Positions 1-4,987 of a stretch of DNA of 6,564 nucleotides are shown here, piece after piece (position 1 is the first letter of the stretch; the number at the start of each line of letters is the position of its first letter). The DNA is from Aquirhabdus sp. (GTDB lineage Bacteria > Pseudomonadota > Gammaproteobacteria > Pseudomonadales > Moraxellaceae). A model generated the notes under the pieces. That model worked only from the letters and a program-made list of their open reading frames with translations, was not told the DNA's origin and did no database searches. The position numbers and the translations under genes were made by a program. The stretch covers positions 1 through 6,564 of the forward strand of contig JASLEL010000009.1 in NCBI GenBank assembly GCA_030151145.1, read 5' to 3'.

Positions 1-521
1 CCGCCCTGACACCAGACCGGCATATCGCGATGCTCTGGTTGACTCTGCAGATAGTCACGCACCCGCTGCAGCAGGACATAGCTGCTCTCGGCGCCGCTTA
101 AGCCCCCGCTCTCCTGTCCTTTGGCGATGATGCCGACCGCACCCATCTGCAATGCGATGGCCACATCCTCAATCGAACACACTTGAGCGATGACCGGCAC
201 CCGACGCCAGTCTGCCGGCAGCGGTGTGGTTGCTGCGCTGATCACGAATCGCACGGTTGGCGGCAGCTCTACGCCCGCCAGACTGACGGCATCAGGTACA
301 CGCAGCCCCAGATAGGATTGACCGCACAAGGTATCGAGTGCCGTCAGCAGTAGAGACCACTGAGCCTGATCCCGCCCCAGATCAATTGCGGTTGGCACGC
401 CATGACGACACAGCACCTGCATGAGTGCCAGATCGGGAATTTCATACGGCGTGATGGCAAGCAGACTGGACGTGCTCAGCATATCAAGTGTACTTGACGC
501 GTCTTGAGATACTTCAAACAT
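1..521 (-). CDS. Nitronate-monooxygenase-like flavin domain, N-terminal part of a probable large polyketide/PUFA-type synthase (partial)
   Basis: The frame stays open from ATG 521 to the window edge (173 full codons); the 3' part is outside. Residues 20-50 (LLAITPYEIPD through AIDLG) and 108-140 (VPVIAQVCSIEDVAIALQMGA, then IIAKGQESGG) match the TIM-barrel layout of nitronate monooxygenase/2-nitropropane dioxygenase proteins, where AxGxEaGG is part of the FMN-binding region. The start ITPYEIPD and the following YVLLQRVRDYL resemble the flavin oxidoreductase domain that opens some giant type I polyketide/PUFA-like synthases; this is from memory, not a search. The His that usually follows GG in true nitronate monooxygenases is Leu141 here, which argues against a normal stand-alone enzyme. 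The start is uncertain: neither ATG 521 nor in-frame ATG 482 has a good ribosome site, and homologues may start nearer the latter. The gene is divergent from the tolC-like gene. A stand-alone flavin oxidoreductase remains possible. Confidence 0.6.
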   Translation of the reverse strand, partial: MFEVSQDASSTLDMLSTSSLLAITPYEIPDLALMQVLCRHGVPTAIDLGRDQAQWSLLLTALDTLCGQSYLGLRVPDAVSLAGVELPPTVRFVISAATTPLPADWRRVPVIAQVCSIEDVAIALQMGAVGIIAKGQESGGLSGAESSYVLLQRVRDYLQSQPEHRDMPVWCQG

Positions 522-596
522 AAAAAGGTCAACACTCAAAAAATTTTTTAATCCGGGGTTTCGTTCTTTGAATCAGCTCAATCAGATACATCGGCA

Positions 597-610
597 ATTG
601 GCATGCCAAT
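597..610. promoter_or_regulatory. Perfect 14-bp palindrome, candidate operator
   Basis: ATTGGCATGCCAAT reads identically on both strands. It lies 76 bp upstream of the first start codon of the leftward synthase-like gene, a typical distance for an operator. It is followed at once by CGACGA (612) and the 622-655 dyad, so several sites cluster here. The binding protein cannot be named from the sequence. Confidence 0.45.
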
Positions 611-621
611 ACGACGAACGG

Positions 622-655
622 TTATTCCATGCGACGAATATTGTTGGTGGAATAA
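622..655. repeat. Inverted repeat TTATTCCA / TGGAATAA
   Basis: The 8-bp arms at 622-629 and 648-655 are exact reverse complements separated by 18 bp. The arm centres are 26 bp apart, between two and three helical turns. A dimeric regulator site or local looping are both possible. The same TATTCC core recurs at 3483-3488 upstream of ompW. Confidence 0.35.
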
Positions 656-772
656 TAAATCAATCCTTGTTTCTTTTTGATTATACTCAAGCTTATCGAA
701 ACAACCAGTCCTTAGTCTCAATAAAACGTGCAGCAGTTAACACTTAAGTCTCACACCTGATGTTTTTTTTAT

Positions 773-792
773 CAGACGCATGTCTGTTTTTT
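773..792 (+). terminator. Short hairpin with U-run, possible attenuator in the tolC leader
   Basis: CAGAC (773-777) and GTCTG (782-786) form a 5-bp stem with loop GCAT, followed directly by six T. An alternative hairpin, CTGAT (758-762) with ATCAG (771-775) around a T-rich loop, shares bases 773-775, so the two cannot form together. This arrangement resembles a terminator/antiterminator pair. The short stem makes it weak, and it could instead be a small palindromic operator. Confidence 0.3.
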
Positions 793-884
793 GGGCGCAC
801 AATCAAGTACGCTAAAGCGGCGACCCATCAACGACGAGGATTGAGACAATTGAGCGACGATGACCGAATCACCGGCAATTTAAT

Positions 885-898
885 GTAAATTTATGTAA
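885..898 (+). promoter_or_regulatory. CpxR-box-like direct repeat upstream of tolC
   Basis: GTAAA (885-889), five bases, then GTAA (895-898) matches the published enterobacterial CpxR consensus GTAAA-N5-GTAA. It also reads as ATGTAA repeated at a 10-bp interval (883 and 893). The start codon used for the tolC-like gene is about 90 bp downstream. Envelope-stress control of an outer membrane channel is plausible, but no two-component system is visible in the window. Confidence 0.35.
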
Positions 899-989
899 CC
901 AAACATATACCCTAACAATCAATTATTACACTGCCACTGGCGTCATGCCACCCGACTTGGGTTTTGCACTTTTTTGCAGGTTTTCTGAT

Positions 990-2336
990 ATGCGTTTGTC
1001 ATTCTTGCTCTGTTCTTCGCTTGCCGCTTGTACGCTCTCATCCTCGGCTTTCGCATTAGATCTGCTGCAGGCGCTGAACCTTGCAGAGCAGAACGACCCC
1101 AACTTTGCCGCGACCCGCACCGCGCATAGTCTGGCGGCACAAGCCCCCGCATCGGCCCGCGCCGCCTTGCTGCCCCATGTGACGGCCAATGGCAGTATCA
1201 CCCGCAACCAGTTGCGTCAGGATCAGATCACCATCATTCCAGATGTCGCCAGCGTCGGTGGGCGCAGTAATTACACCACCACCACCTGGGGTGCCCAGAT
1301 TACCCAGCCGCTGTTTGACTGGTCTGCATTCAATCAGTTCAAAGCCGCCAAGTCCCAGCAAAGCCGTGACGACGCCAAAGCCGATTATCAGCATCAAAAG
1401 CTGATCCTGCAGGTCGCTGAAGCCTATCTTGCCGTCTTGCGTGCAGAAGAAGCCTTAAGCCTTGCAGGCAACCGCGAAAAATCTCTGGGCAAAAAACTGG
1501 AAGAAAATCAGGCCAAACTGAAAGTCGGTCTGACCCCAAAGGTCGATGTGCTCGAAAGTCAGGCCCAGCACGACAGCGCCTATAGCCAACGCCTGACCGC
1601 TGAAAATCAACTGAACAACAGCAAAGAGACTCTAAGCGCCTCCATCGGTCGTCCTGTGAGCAACATCGCCCCGCTGATTGATCATTTCCCGGTCGCATCA
1701 CCCATGCCGAATGACATCGACGCATGGAGCACGCTGGCGCTGGCGCACAACCCACAGCTCAAGGCTTTAAGCAGCGATGTCGATGCCAGCCGCTCGACGC
1801 AGTCCGCACTTAAAGGTGGCTATCTGCCGCAGATCAATGCCATCGCCAGCTACAACGACCTGCACAATACCGGCAACGACAGCTTTGCCGCCTCCTTAAG
1901 CTCAGGCAAAGGCACTACGGTCGGTATCGAAGCGCGCTGGAACCTGTTTGATGGTGGACAGACACGCGCAGGGACCCAGCAGGCCGCCTATCAGACAGAG
2001 CTGGGCAAACTGCAGCTCGCCTCGGCCCAGCAGTCGATCCGCAACCAGACCCGCTCCCTGTTCCTGATGGTCAATACCGATGCCTCCCGTATACAGGCAG
2101 CACGCCAGACCGTCGCATCGGCGCAGATGGCTTATGAGACCATGGAATCCGGCTATCAGGTCGGCAACCGCAGCATCGTCGATCTGCTTTCGTCCGAATC
2201 CAATCTCTATGCTGCCCGCAATGACCTCTCCGAGGCGCGCTACGACTATGTCGCACATAGCCTTGAGCTCTATGCCTCCGCCGGCATGCTGGATGAGAGC
2301 GTCATTAACCGTATCAATGAGTGGCTTGCGCACTGA
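990..2336 (+). CDS. tolC: TolC family outer membrane channel protein
   Basis: Predicted outer membrane exit duct for type I secretion or tripartite efflux. The 448-residue product matches the family length. It starts with a signal peptide (charged MRL, hydrophobic core, cleavage probably after AFA22). LDLLQALNLAEQNDPNF begins the mature first outer-membrane-efflux repeat; NLFDGGQTRAG (from residue 318) and VGNRSIVDLLSSESNLYAARN (from 391) are hallmark sequences of the second repeat. Ala/Gln-rich helices between them fit the periplasmic coiled-coil barrel. I chose ATG 990 over the in-frame ATG 945 because 990 begins directly with the signal peptide and has AGG (978-980) nine bases upstream. 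The gene stands alone: no inner membrane pump or adaptor gene is adjacent in the window. It is divergent from the synthase-like gene, so a role in exporting that enzyme's product is conceivable but unproven. The family call is secure; orthology with E. coli tolC in function is not. Confidence 0.92.
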   Translation: MRLSFLLCSSLAACTLSSSAFALDLLQALNLAEQNDPNFAATRTAHSLAAQAPASARAALLPHVTANGSITRNQLRQDQITIIPDVASVGGRSNYTTTTWGAQITQPLFDWSAFNQFKAAKSQQSRDDAKADYQHQKLILQVAEAYLAVLRAEEALSLAGNREKSLGKKLEENQAKLKVGLTPKVDVLESQAQHDSAYSQRLTAENQLNNSKETLSASIGRPVSNIAPLIDHFPVASPMPNDIDAWSTLALAHNPQLKALSSDVDASRSTQSALKGGYLPQINAIASYNDLHNTGNDSFAASLSSGKGTTVGIEARWNLFDGGQTRAGTQQAAYQTELGKLQLASAQQSIRNQTRSLFLMVNTDASRIQAARQTVASAQMAYETMESGYQVGNRSIVDLLSSESNLYAARNDLSEARYDYVAHSLELYASAGMLDESVINRINEWLAH

Positions 2337-2380
2337 CATAGATCATGCACAAGCACACGGTGAATTTTAAATATCGATAG

Positions 2381-2399
2381 ATGACGAAGAAATCGTCGT
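2381..2399. terminator. Weak hairpin between convergent genes
   Basis: ATGACGA (2381-2387) pairs with TCGTCGT (2393-2399), one pair being a G-U wobble on the + strand transcript, with loop AGAAA. It sits in the 80-bp gap between the convergent tolC and 149-residue genes, where a shared terminator is expected. There is no U-run on either side, so intrinsic termination would be weak. Confidence 0.25.
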
Positions 2400-2416
2400 A
2401 AGTTGATCAATGGTGT

Positions 2417-2866
2417 TCATAGCTGCTCAAATGGTGCAATCAGTGCTGATATCACCTGAAAAAGTGCAGAGGTCTGCAGCGCTTCAGCGTCTTCGCGAAA
2501 CGAGTAATACACTTCGGGCTCACCGCCAGCCACAAAAATACCGACGGTATAACACAAGACACCCTCGGCGCGATCCCGAGTAATACCATTCGCTTTTTCC
2601 GTAGAATCACTCCACACCTGATCATGACTCAAGCAAGCTTGAGGATACTGACTGCGAATCCGATACACCTCCGCAAATAAAAGCACCCTCGTTGCATCAG
2701 AAATATCAAACAGATAACTCTTCACGACATTGTTTCGCCATGGATAGCCTTTGATGGGATAGGTCAACGTCGCGCCACAGCCACCCTCCTCCGGCATGCC
2801 AAATTGACATCTGGCTAACATCCTAGCCTCCTCACCCGGCCGAAAGTAGAACAACTGACGTGCCAT
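2417..2866 (-). CDS. Uncharacterised 149-residue protein
   Basis: I do not recognise a family. The start at 2866 is well supported: AGAAGG lies eight bases upstream (2875-2880) and a promoter is predicted at 2903-2931. The product begins MARQLFYFRPGEEARML and has no signal peptide or membrane segment, so it is probably cytoplasmic. It has four cysteines (20, 30, 78, 105); the first two bracket a Gly/Glu-rich stretch (QFGMPEEGG). The second half (SYLFDISDATRVLLFAEVYRI and YTVGIFVAGGEPEVYYSFRE) reads like alternating strands and helices of a small alpha/beta domain. It is convergent with tolC and divergent from a possible small membrane protein. Codon use looks ordinary and the longest opposing ORFs are poorer, so I consider it real but of unknown function. 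Confidence 0.7.
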   Translation of the reverse strand: MARQLFYFRPGEEARMLARCQFGMPEEGGCGATLTYPIKGYPWRNNVVKSYLFDISDATRVLLFAEVYRIRSQYPQACLSHDQVWSDSTEKANGITRDRAEGVLCYTVGIFVAGGEPEVYYSFREDAEALQTSALFQVISALIAPFEQL

Positions 2867-2902
2867 TTCCCGCGCCTTCTATCCCGAATACGATTGAAAA
2901 CA

Positions 2903-2931
2903 GTAATAGCAGCAGACCAACTGGCTGGCAA
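2903..2931 (-). promoter_or_regulatory. Predicted sigma-70 promoter for the 149-residue gene
   Basis: On the minus strand TTGCCA (2931-2926) and TATTAC (2908-2903) are separated by exactly 17 bases, and TGC directly precedes the -10 box, giving an extended -10 element. Transcription would start near 2896, leaving a leader of about 30 bases that carries the AGAAGG ribosome site. Confidence 0.5.
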
Positions 2932-2939
2932 TTGATTTC

Positions 2940-3149
2940 ATGACCTGTATGATGGAACAATACTCGGAGATCCACACCAGATCCTTCGCGATGAATACGC
3001 CCCGCACCCACATCACTCGCATTATCTGTATCATCGCCCTGATCCTGTTTTGCATCGCGATGAAATTCTATTTTAGCCCGGTCTATCATCCGTGCCGGGA
3101 TCATGGCGAGACGATCAGCAACTGCGTGATAAAAACCTTTCTGCAATAA
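2940..3149 (+). CDS. Possible small single-pass membrane protein (doubtful)
   Basis: A 69-codon frame whose strongest feature is a hydrophobic segment at residues 28-45 (IICIIALILFCIAM, then KFYF) preceded by arginines (22, 27) and followed by a short polar tail with Cys52 and Cys62. Basic residues before the helix suggest the N-terminus is inside and the tail is periplasmic, where the two cysteines could pair. Starts at 2940, 2949, 2952 and 2991 are possible; none has a clear ribosome site, and starting at 2991 would give 52 residues with the helix near the N-terminus. It diverges from the 149-residue gene and overlaps that gene's promoter. The lack of a ribosome site is the main reason for doubt. 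Confidence 0.35.
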   Translation: MTCMMEQYSEIHTRSFAMNTPRTHITRIICIIALILFCIAMKFYFSPVYHPCRDHGETISNCVIKTFLQ

Positions 3150-3175
3150 TTCCCATTAAGTAACCTCCATCAAAC

Positions 3176-3204
3176 ATGATCATTAAATCATATTTAATGA
3201 TCAT
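3176..3204. repeat. 29-bp AT-rich palindrome (13-bp arms)
   Basis: ATGATCATTAAAT (3176-3188) and its exact reverse complement (3192-3204) flank the three bases CAT. Each arm contains TGATCA, so the motif is also a TGATCA pair 21 bp apart. It lies 27 bases after the stop of the small ORF. It could be an operator or a weak transcript end; no U-run follows, which favours a protein-binding site. Confidence 0.5.
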
Positions 3205-3393
3205 ATTAATCTGAGCTATGGCATGATTATGCCAAGCCATCTCTGAGCAAATTAACTTCTCGCACCCATCCCAGTCACCGATTAATCATTTTTTAAGCAA
3301 TATTTCTGAATTATTAAAAATATTTCCGCTTTACATCTTTTCATTCTCAAGATCTCATGTATATTAAAATGGTAACTGGATCACCGATTATTT

Positions 3394-3524
3394 GGCACTG
3401 TCTTACAGTCGCCAAAAGCGGCGTCTAGGCACCGCTGCAAGGCATGCAGCTGATAAAACGGACTTAATTTTGAGGAATAGGATATTCCAGCGCCCATTTT
3501 GCAGTTCTGCAGGATGTCAGTGCC
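3394..3524. mobile_element. MITE-like element with imperfect terminal inverted repeats (candidate)
   Basis: The ends are GGCACTG (3394-3400) and CAGTGCC (3518-3524), exact reverse complements. Further in, CAAAAGCGGCG (3413-3423) and CGCCCATTTTG (3491-3501) are complementary at 9 of 11 positions, so the inverted repeats extend about 30 bases with a variable middle. Both ends carry subterminal hairpins: TTTGGCACTGT/ACAGT-C-GCCAAA (3391-3416, one bulge) and TGCAG-TT-CTGCA (3500-3511). Inside are GCTGCA/TGCAGC (3434-3450) and GGAATA/TATTCC (3474-3488). The element is too short to code for a transposase. Flanks TTATTT (3388-3393) and TTATTA (3525-3530) match at 5 of 6 bases, a weak hint of target duplication. 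GGCACTG is also how IS6-family ends begin, but I cannot assign a family. A structured RNA is the alternative. Confidence 0.4.
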
Positions 3525-3578
3525 TTATTATCTAAAATTTCTCTGAATAAATAAGCCCAATATCCGACTCTTCACGGA

Positions 3579-3603
3579 CTGTGTAATGCTGCGCATTGCA
3601 CAG
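3579..3603 (+). promoter_or_regulatory. Hairpin just upstream of ompW, candidate leader structure or operator
   Basis: CTGTGTAATGC (3579-3589) pairs with GCATTGCACAG (3593-3603) over 11 positions with one G-U wobble and a three-base loop TGC. It ends 41 bases before the ompW start codon and about 30 before the ribosome site, so in RNA it would lie in the 5' leader. No U-run follows, so it is not a terminator. It may stabilise the mRNA or bind a regulator as DNA. Confidence 0.4.
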
Positions 3604-3644
3604 CAAGGAAGTCTTTATCCAAAATTTAATAACAGGGAGTTATT

Positions 3645-4247
3645 ATGAAAAAATCTTTACTGGCAATGCTCATGCTATTCGGTGCTGGGATGGCACACGC
3701 AGACAGCCCATGGATCATTAAAATCGGCGCATCCGATGTCATCCCCAAAGGCAATGGCGGGACACTGGCCAATGCGTTCACGGCATCGGCCTCCAATGAT
3801 GTCCAGTTTACCCCGTCTATCGAATACGCCTTTGACCACCACCTGTCCGCAGAGGTGTTATTAGCTACCCCTTTCACCCATGATGTCTACCTGAATGGCA
3901 CCAAAGCCGCTTCGTTTAAGGACCTGCCACCGACCGTGACCTTGAAATACACCTTTGATGGTGTCAACGGCATCCGCCCGTACTTTGGTCTGGGCGTCAA
4001 CTACACGCTGGTCTGGGGTGAAAAAACCGTCGGCCCGATTGCCGGTAATAAAGCCGAAGCCGGTAACAGCCTGGGCATGGCGGGTCTGATCGGTGTGCAG
4101 TACGACATCCCCAATACCCCTTATGGCATCGCGCTGGATCTGCGCCGGATCGATATCGCCAGCCAGATGAAGCTGAATGGCAACAAGATCGGCACCTTAA
4201 ATGTCGATCCATGGGTAGTCGGCATCGGCGGGACCTACCATTTCTAA
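3645..4247 (+). CDS. ompW: OmpW family outer membrane beta-barrel protein
   Basis: Small eight-stranded outer membrane channel of the OmpW family, thought to admit small hydrophobic molecules. The 200-residue precursor has a clear signal peptide (MKKSLLAMLMLFGAGMAHA, cleaved before D20), leaving about 181 residues, slightly short of many family members. Family marks are the early WIIKIGASDVIPKG strand, SIEYAFDHHLSAEVLLATPF, LPPTVTLKYTFDGVNGIRPYFGLGVNYT, and a C-terminal strand ending in TYHF, the terminal Phe being the outer membrane insertion signal. The start is fixed by AGGGAG five bases upstream. It is transcribed alone, behind the repeat-rich region at 3150-3644 and ahead of a strong terminator shared with the convergent lipoprotein gene. 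Regulation is not evident; I found no FNR-type TTGAT-N4-ATCAA site near the gene. Confidence 0.9.
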   Translation: MKKSLLAMLMLFGAGMAHADSPWIIKIGASDVIPKGNGGTLANAFTASASNDVQFTPSIEYAFDHHLSAEVLLATPFTHDVYLNGTKAASFKDLPPTVTLKYTFDGVNGIRPYFGLGVNYTLVWGEKTVGPIAGNKAEAGNSLGMAGLIGVQYDIPNTPYGIALDLRRIDIASQMKLNGNKIGTLNVDPWVVGIGGTYHF

Positions 4248-4282
4248 AGGCAGGGCCTGCCCTCCATAAAGCAAACAGCCAT

Positions 4283-4312
4283 AAAAAAAGCCACCGCATG
4301 GTGGCTTTTTTT
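4283..4312. terminator. Symmetrical bidirectional terminator
   Basis: Seven A, GCCACC, loop GCAT, GGTGGC, seven T. The perfect 6-bp GC-rich stem extends through A-T pairs, and there is a T-run on both strands. It lies 35 bp after the ompW stop and 23 bp after the stop of the leftward glycine-zipper gene, so it serves both convergent transcripts. Confidence 0.92.
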
Positions 4313-4335
4313 ATCAGCAGTAGAGGACGTATGCG

Positions 4336-4704
4336 TTATTGATTACGCTGGCTGATCGCTGTGCCTGCGGCACCGCCCACGGCAGCACCGATCGCACTGC
4401 CATTGTCGCCGCCCAGCATCTGCTCGCCGACTACAGCACCCACACCACTGCCGATGGCCGCGCCGACACTGGTCCGACGCGAGGCACCCGATGTCGAGGC
4501 TGCCACGCCACCGCCCAGTGCTGCACCTACCGCAGATCCGGTACTGCCGCCGACGTTATTGCCCAGAATGGCACCCAGTGCACCACCGCCAGCAGCTGCG
4601 CCCATGTGCTGGTTGTCTGGAGACATCGCGCAGGCGGTCATCATTGCTGTCGCAGCCATCACACTGCCGATCATTGCCATCTTAAAAACTTGTGCTGTAG
4701 CCAT
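4336..4704 (-). CDS. Glycine-zipper lipoprotein
   Basis: Small envelope protein of the glycine-zipper 2TM / Rickettsia 17-kDa antigen-like group. I chose ATG 4704 (122 residues) over the in-frame upstream start at 4758 because AGGTGA lies five bases before it and the signal peptide then starts normally. The signal MATAQVFKMAMIGSVMAATA ends in MMTAC, with Cys25 as probable lipidation site; Met at -3 is less typical than Leu, so lipidation is likely but not certain. The mature part has three GxxxG blocks: residues 40-64 (seven glycines every fourth residue), 81-93 and 102-114 (four each). These pack as helical hairpins in membranes. The tail ends in polar SQRNQ. Related proteins include OsmB-like stress lipoproteins. 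The gene stands alone, convergent with ompW. Confidence 0.82.
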   Translation of the reverse strand: MATAQVFKMAMIGSVMAATAMMTACAMSPDNQHMGAAAGGGALGAILGNNVGGSTGSAVGAALGGGVAASTSGASRRTSVGAAIGSGVGAVVGEQMLGGDNGSAIGAAVGGAAGTAISQRNQ

Positions 4705-4932
4705 TTTTTCACCTAGTTCAAAATCATTGATACCAAAAGAGTTCTGCAATTCCTGCACAAGCTCATTCTGGGCGCCATTACAGCAGGCTGACCTTGTGGT
4801 CGCATCCCCGTATTGTGGTAATTTTTTGATGTTTTTGTAGATTAAGCCAATTTATGCACATTTTTTACGCAATGCTAACGCAGCAGCCATGCGCATCATC
4901 CTGCACCTTGCATCATCGGCAAAGTCATCAAC

Positions 4933-4956
4933 AAAAAAAACCGCCCTTAAGGCGGT
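4933..4956 (-). terminator. Terminator of the AraC-family gene
   Basis: On the minus strand ACCGCC, loop TTAAG, GGCGGT, then eight T. It begins about 31 bases after the regulator's stop codon and is a textbook intrinsic terminator for leftward transcription. The 228 bp between it and the glycine-zipper start codon (4705-4932) hold no gene or clear promoter that I can see. Confidence 0.9.
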
Positions 4957-4987
4957 CACGACATCACCAGCAGACAGTGTCTGGTGC

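Larger units (their letters stand above)
522..989. promoter_or_regulatory. Shared control region between the synthase-like gene and tolC
   Basis: This 468-bp non-coding stretch separates two divergent start codons and is much more AT-rich than the flanking genes. It contains a perfect palindrome (597-610), a wider dyad (622-655), four CGACGA hexamers (612, 632, 832, 855), a hairpin followed by six T (773-792) and a direct repeat resembling a CpxR box (885-898). I found no convincing paired -35/-10 boxes for either gene. That would fit activator-dependent promoters, or simply the limits of reading by eye. No plausible small ORF was found. Confidence 0.6.
3150..3644. other. 495-bp AT-rich gene-poor region upstream of ompW, dense in inverted repeats
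   Basis: No believable ORF is present. The stretch holds a 29-bp palindrome (3176-3204), a small hairpin TGGCAT-GATT-ATGCCA (3219-3234), a 10-bp direct repeat TCACCGATTA (3275-3284 and 3381-3390), a 131-bp MITE-like element (3394-3524) and an 11-bp-stem hairpin (3579-3603). No -35/-10 pair stands out, although TATTAT at 3526-3531 could be a -10 box. The ompW ribosome site AGGGAG is at 3634-3639. Confidence 0.6.

Noticed and set aside
945..989. Upstream tolC start at ATG 945
   Set aside because: Adds 15 residues before a normal signal peptide and has no ribosome site.
926..1207. Leftward ORF over the start of tolC
   Set aside because: Antisense to the well-supported tolC signal peptide and N-terminal domain; basic, low-complexity translation with no family features.
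1339..1755. Leftward 138-residue ORF inside tolC
   Set aside because: Arg/Cys-rich shadow translation opposite a conserved coding frame.
1902..2339. Leftward 145-residue ORF inside tolC
   Set aside because: Lies opposite the most conserved TolC motifs; shadow frame.
2832..3146. Leftward 104-residue ORF
   Set aside because: Overlaps the start and ribosome site of the better-supported 2417-2866 gene in another frame; no recognisable features.
3394..3524. Integron attC site
   Set aside because: Length fits but the ends lack the RYYYAAC/GTTRRRY core sites and no integrase or cassette array is present.
4361..4840. Rightward Pro/Ala-rich 159-residue ORF
   Set aside because: Antisense of the glycine-zipper repeats, whose GC-rich glycine/alanine codons read as proline-rich on the other strand.
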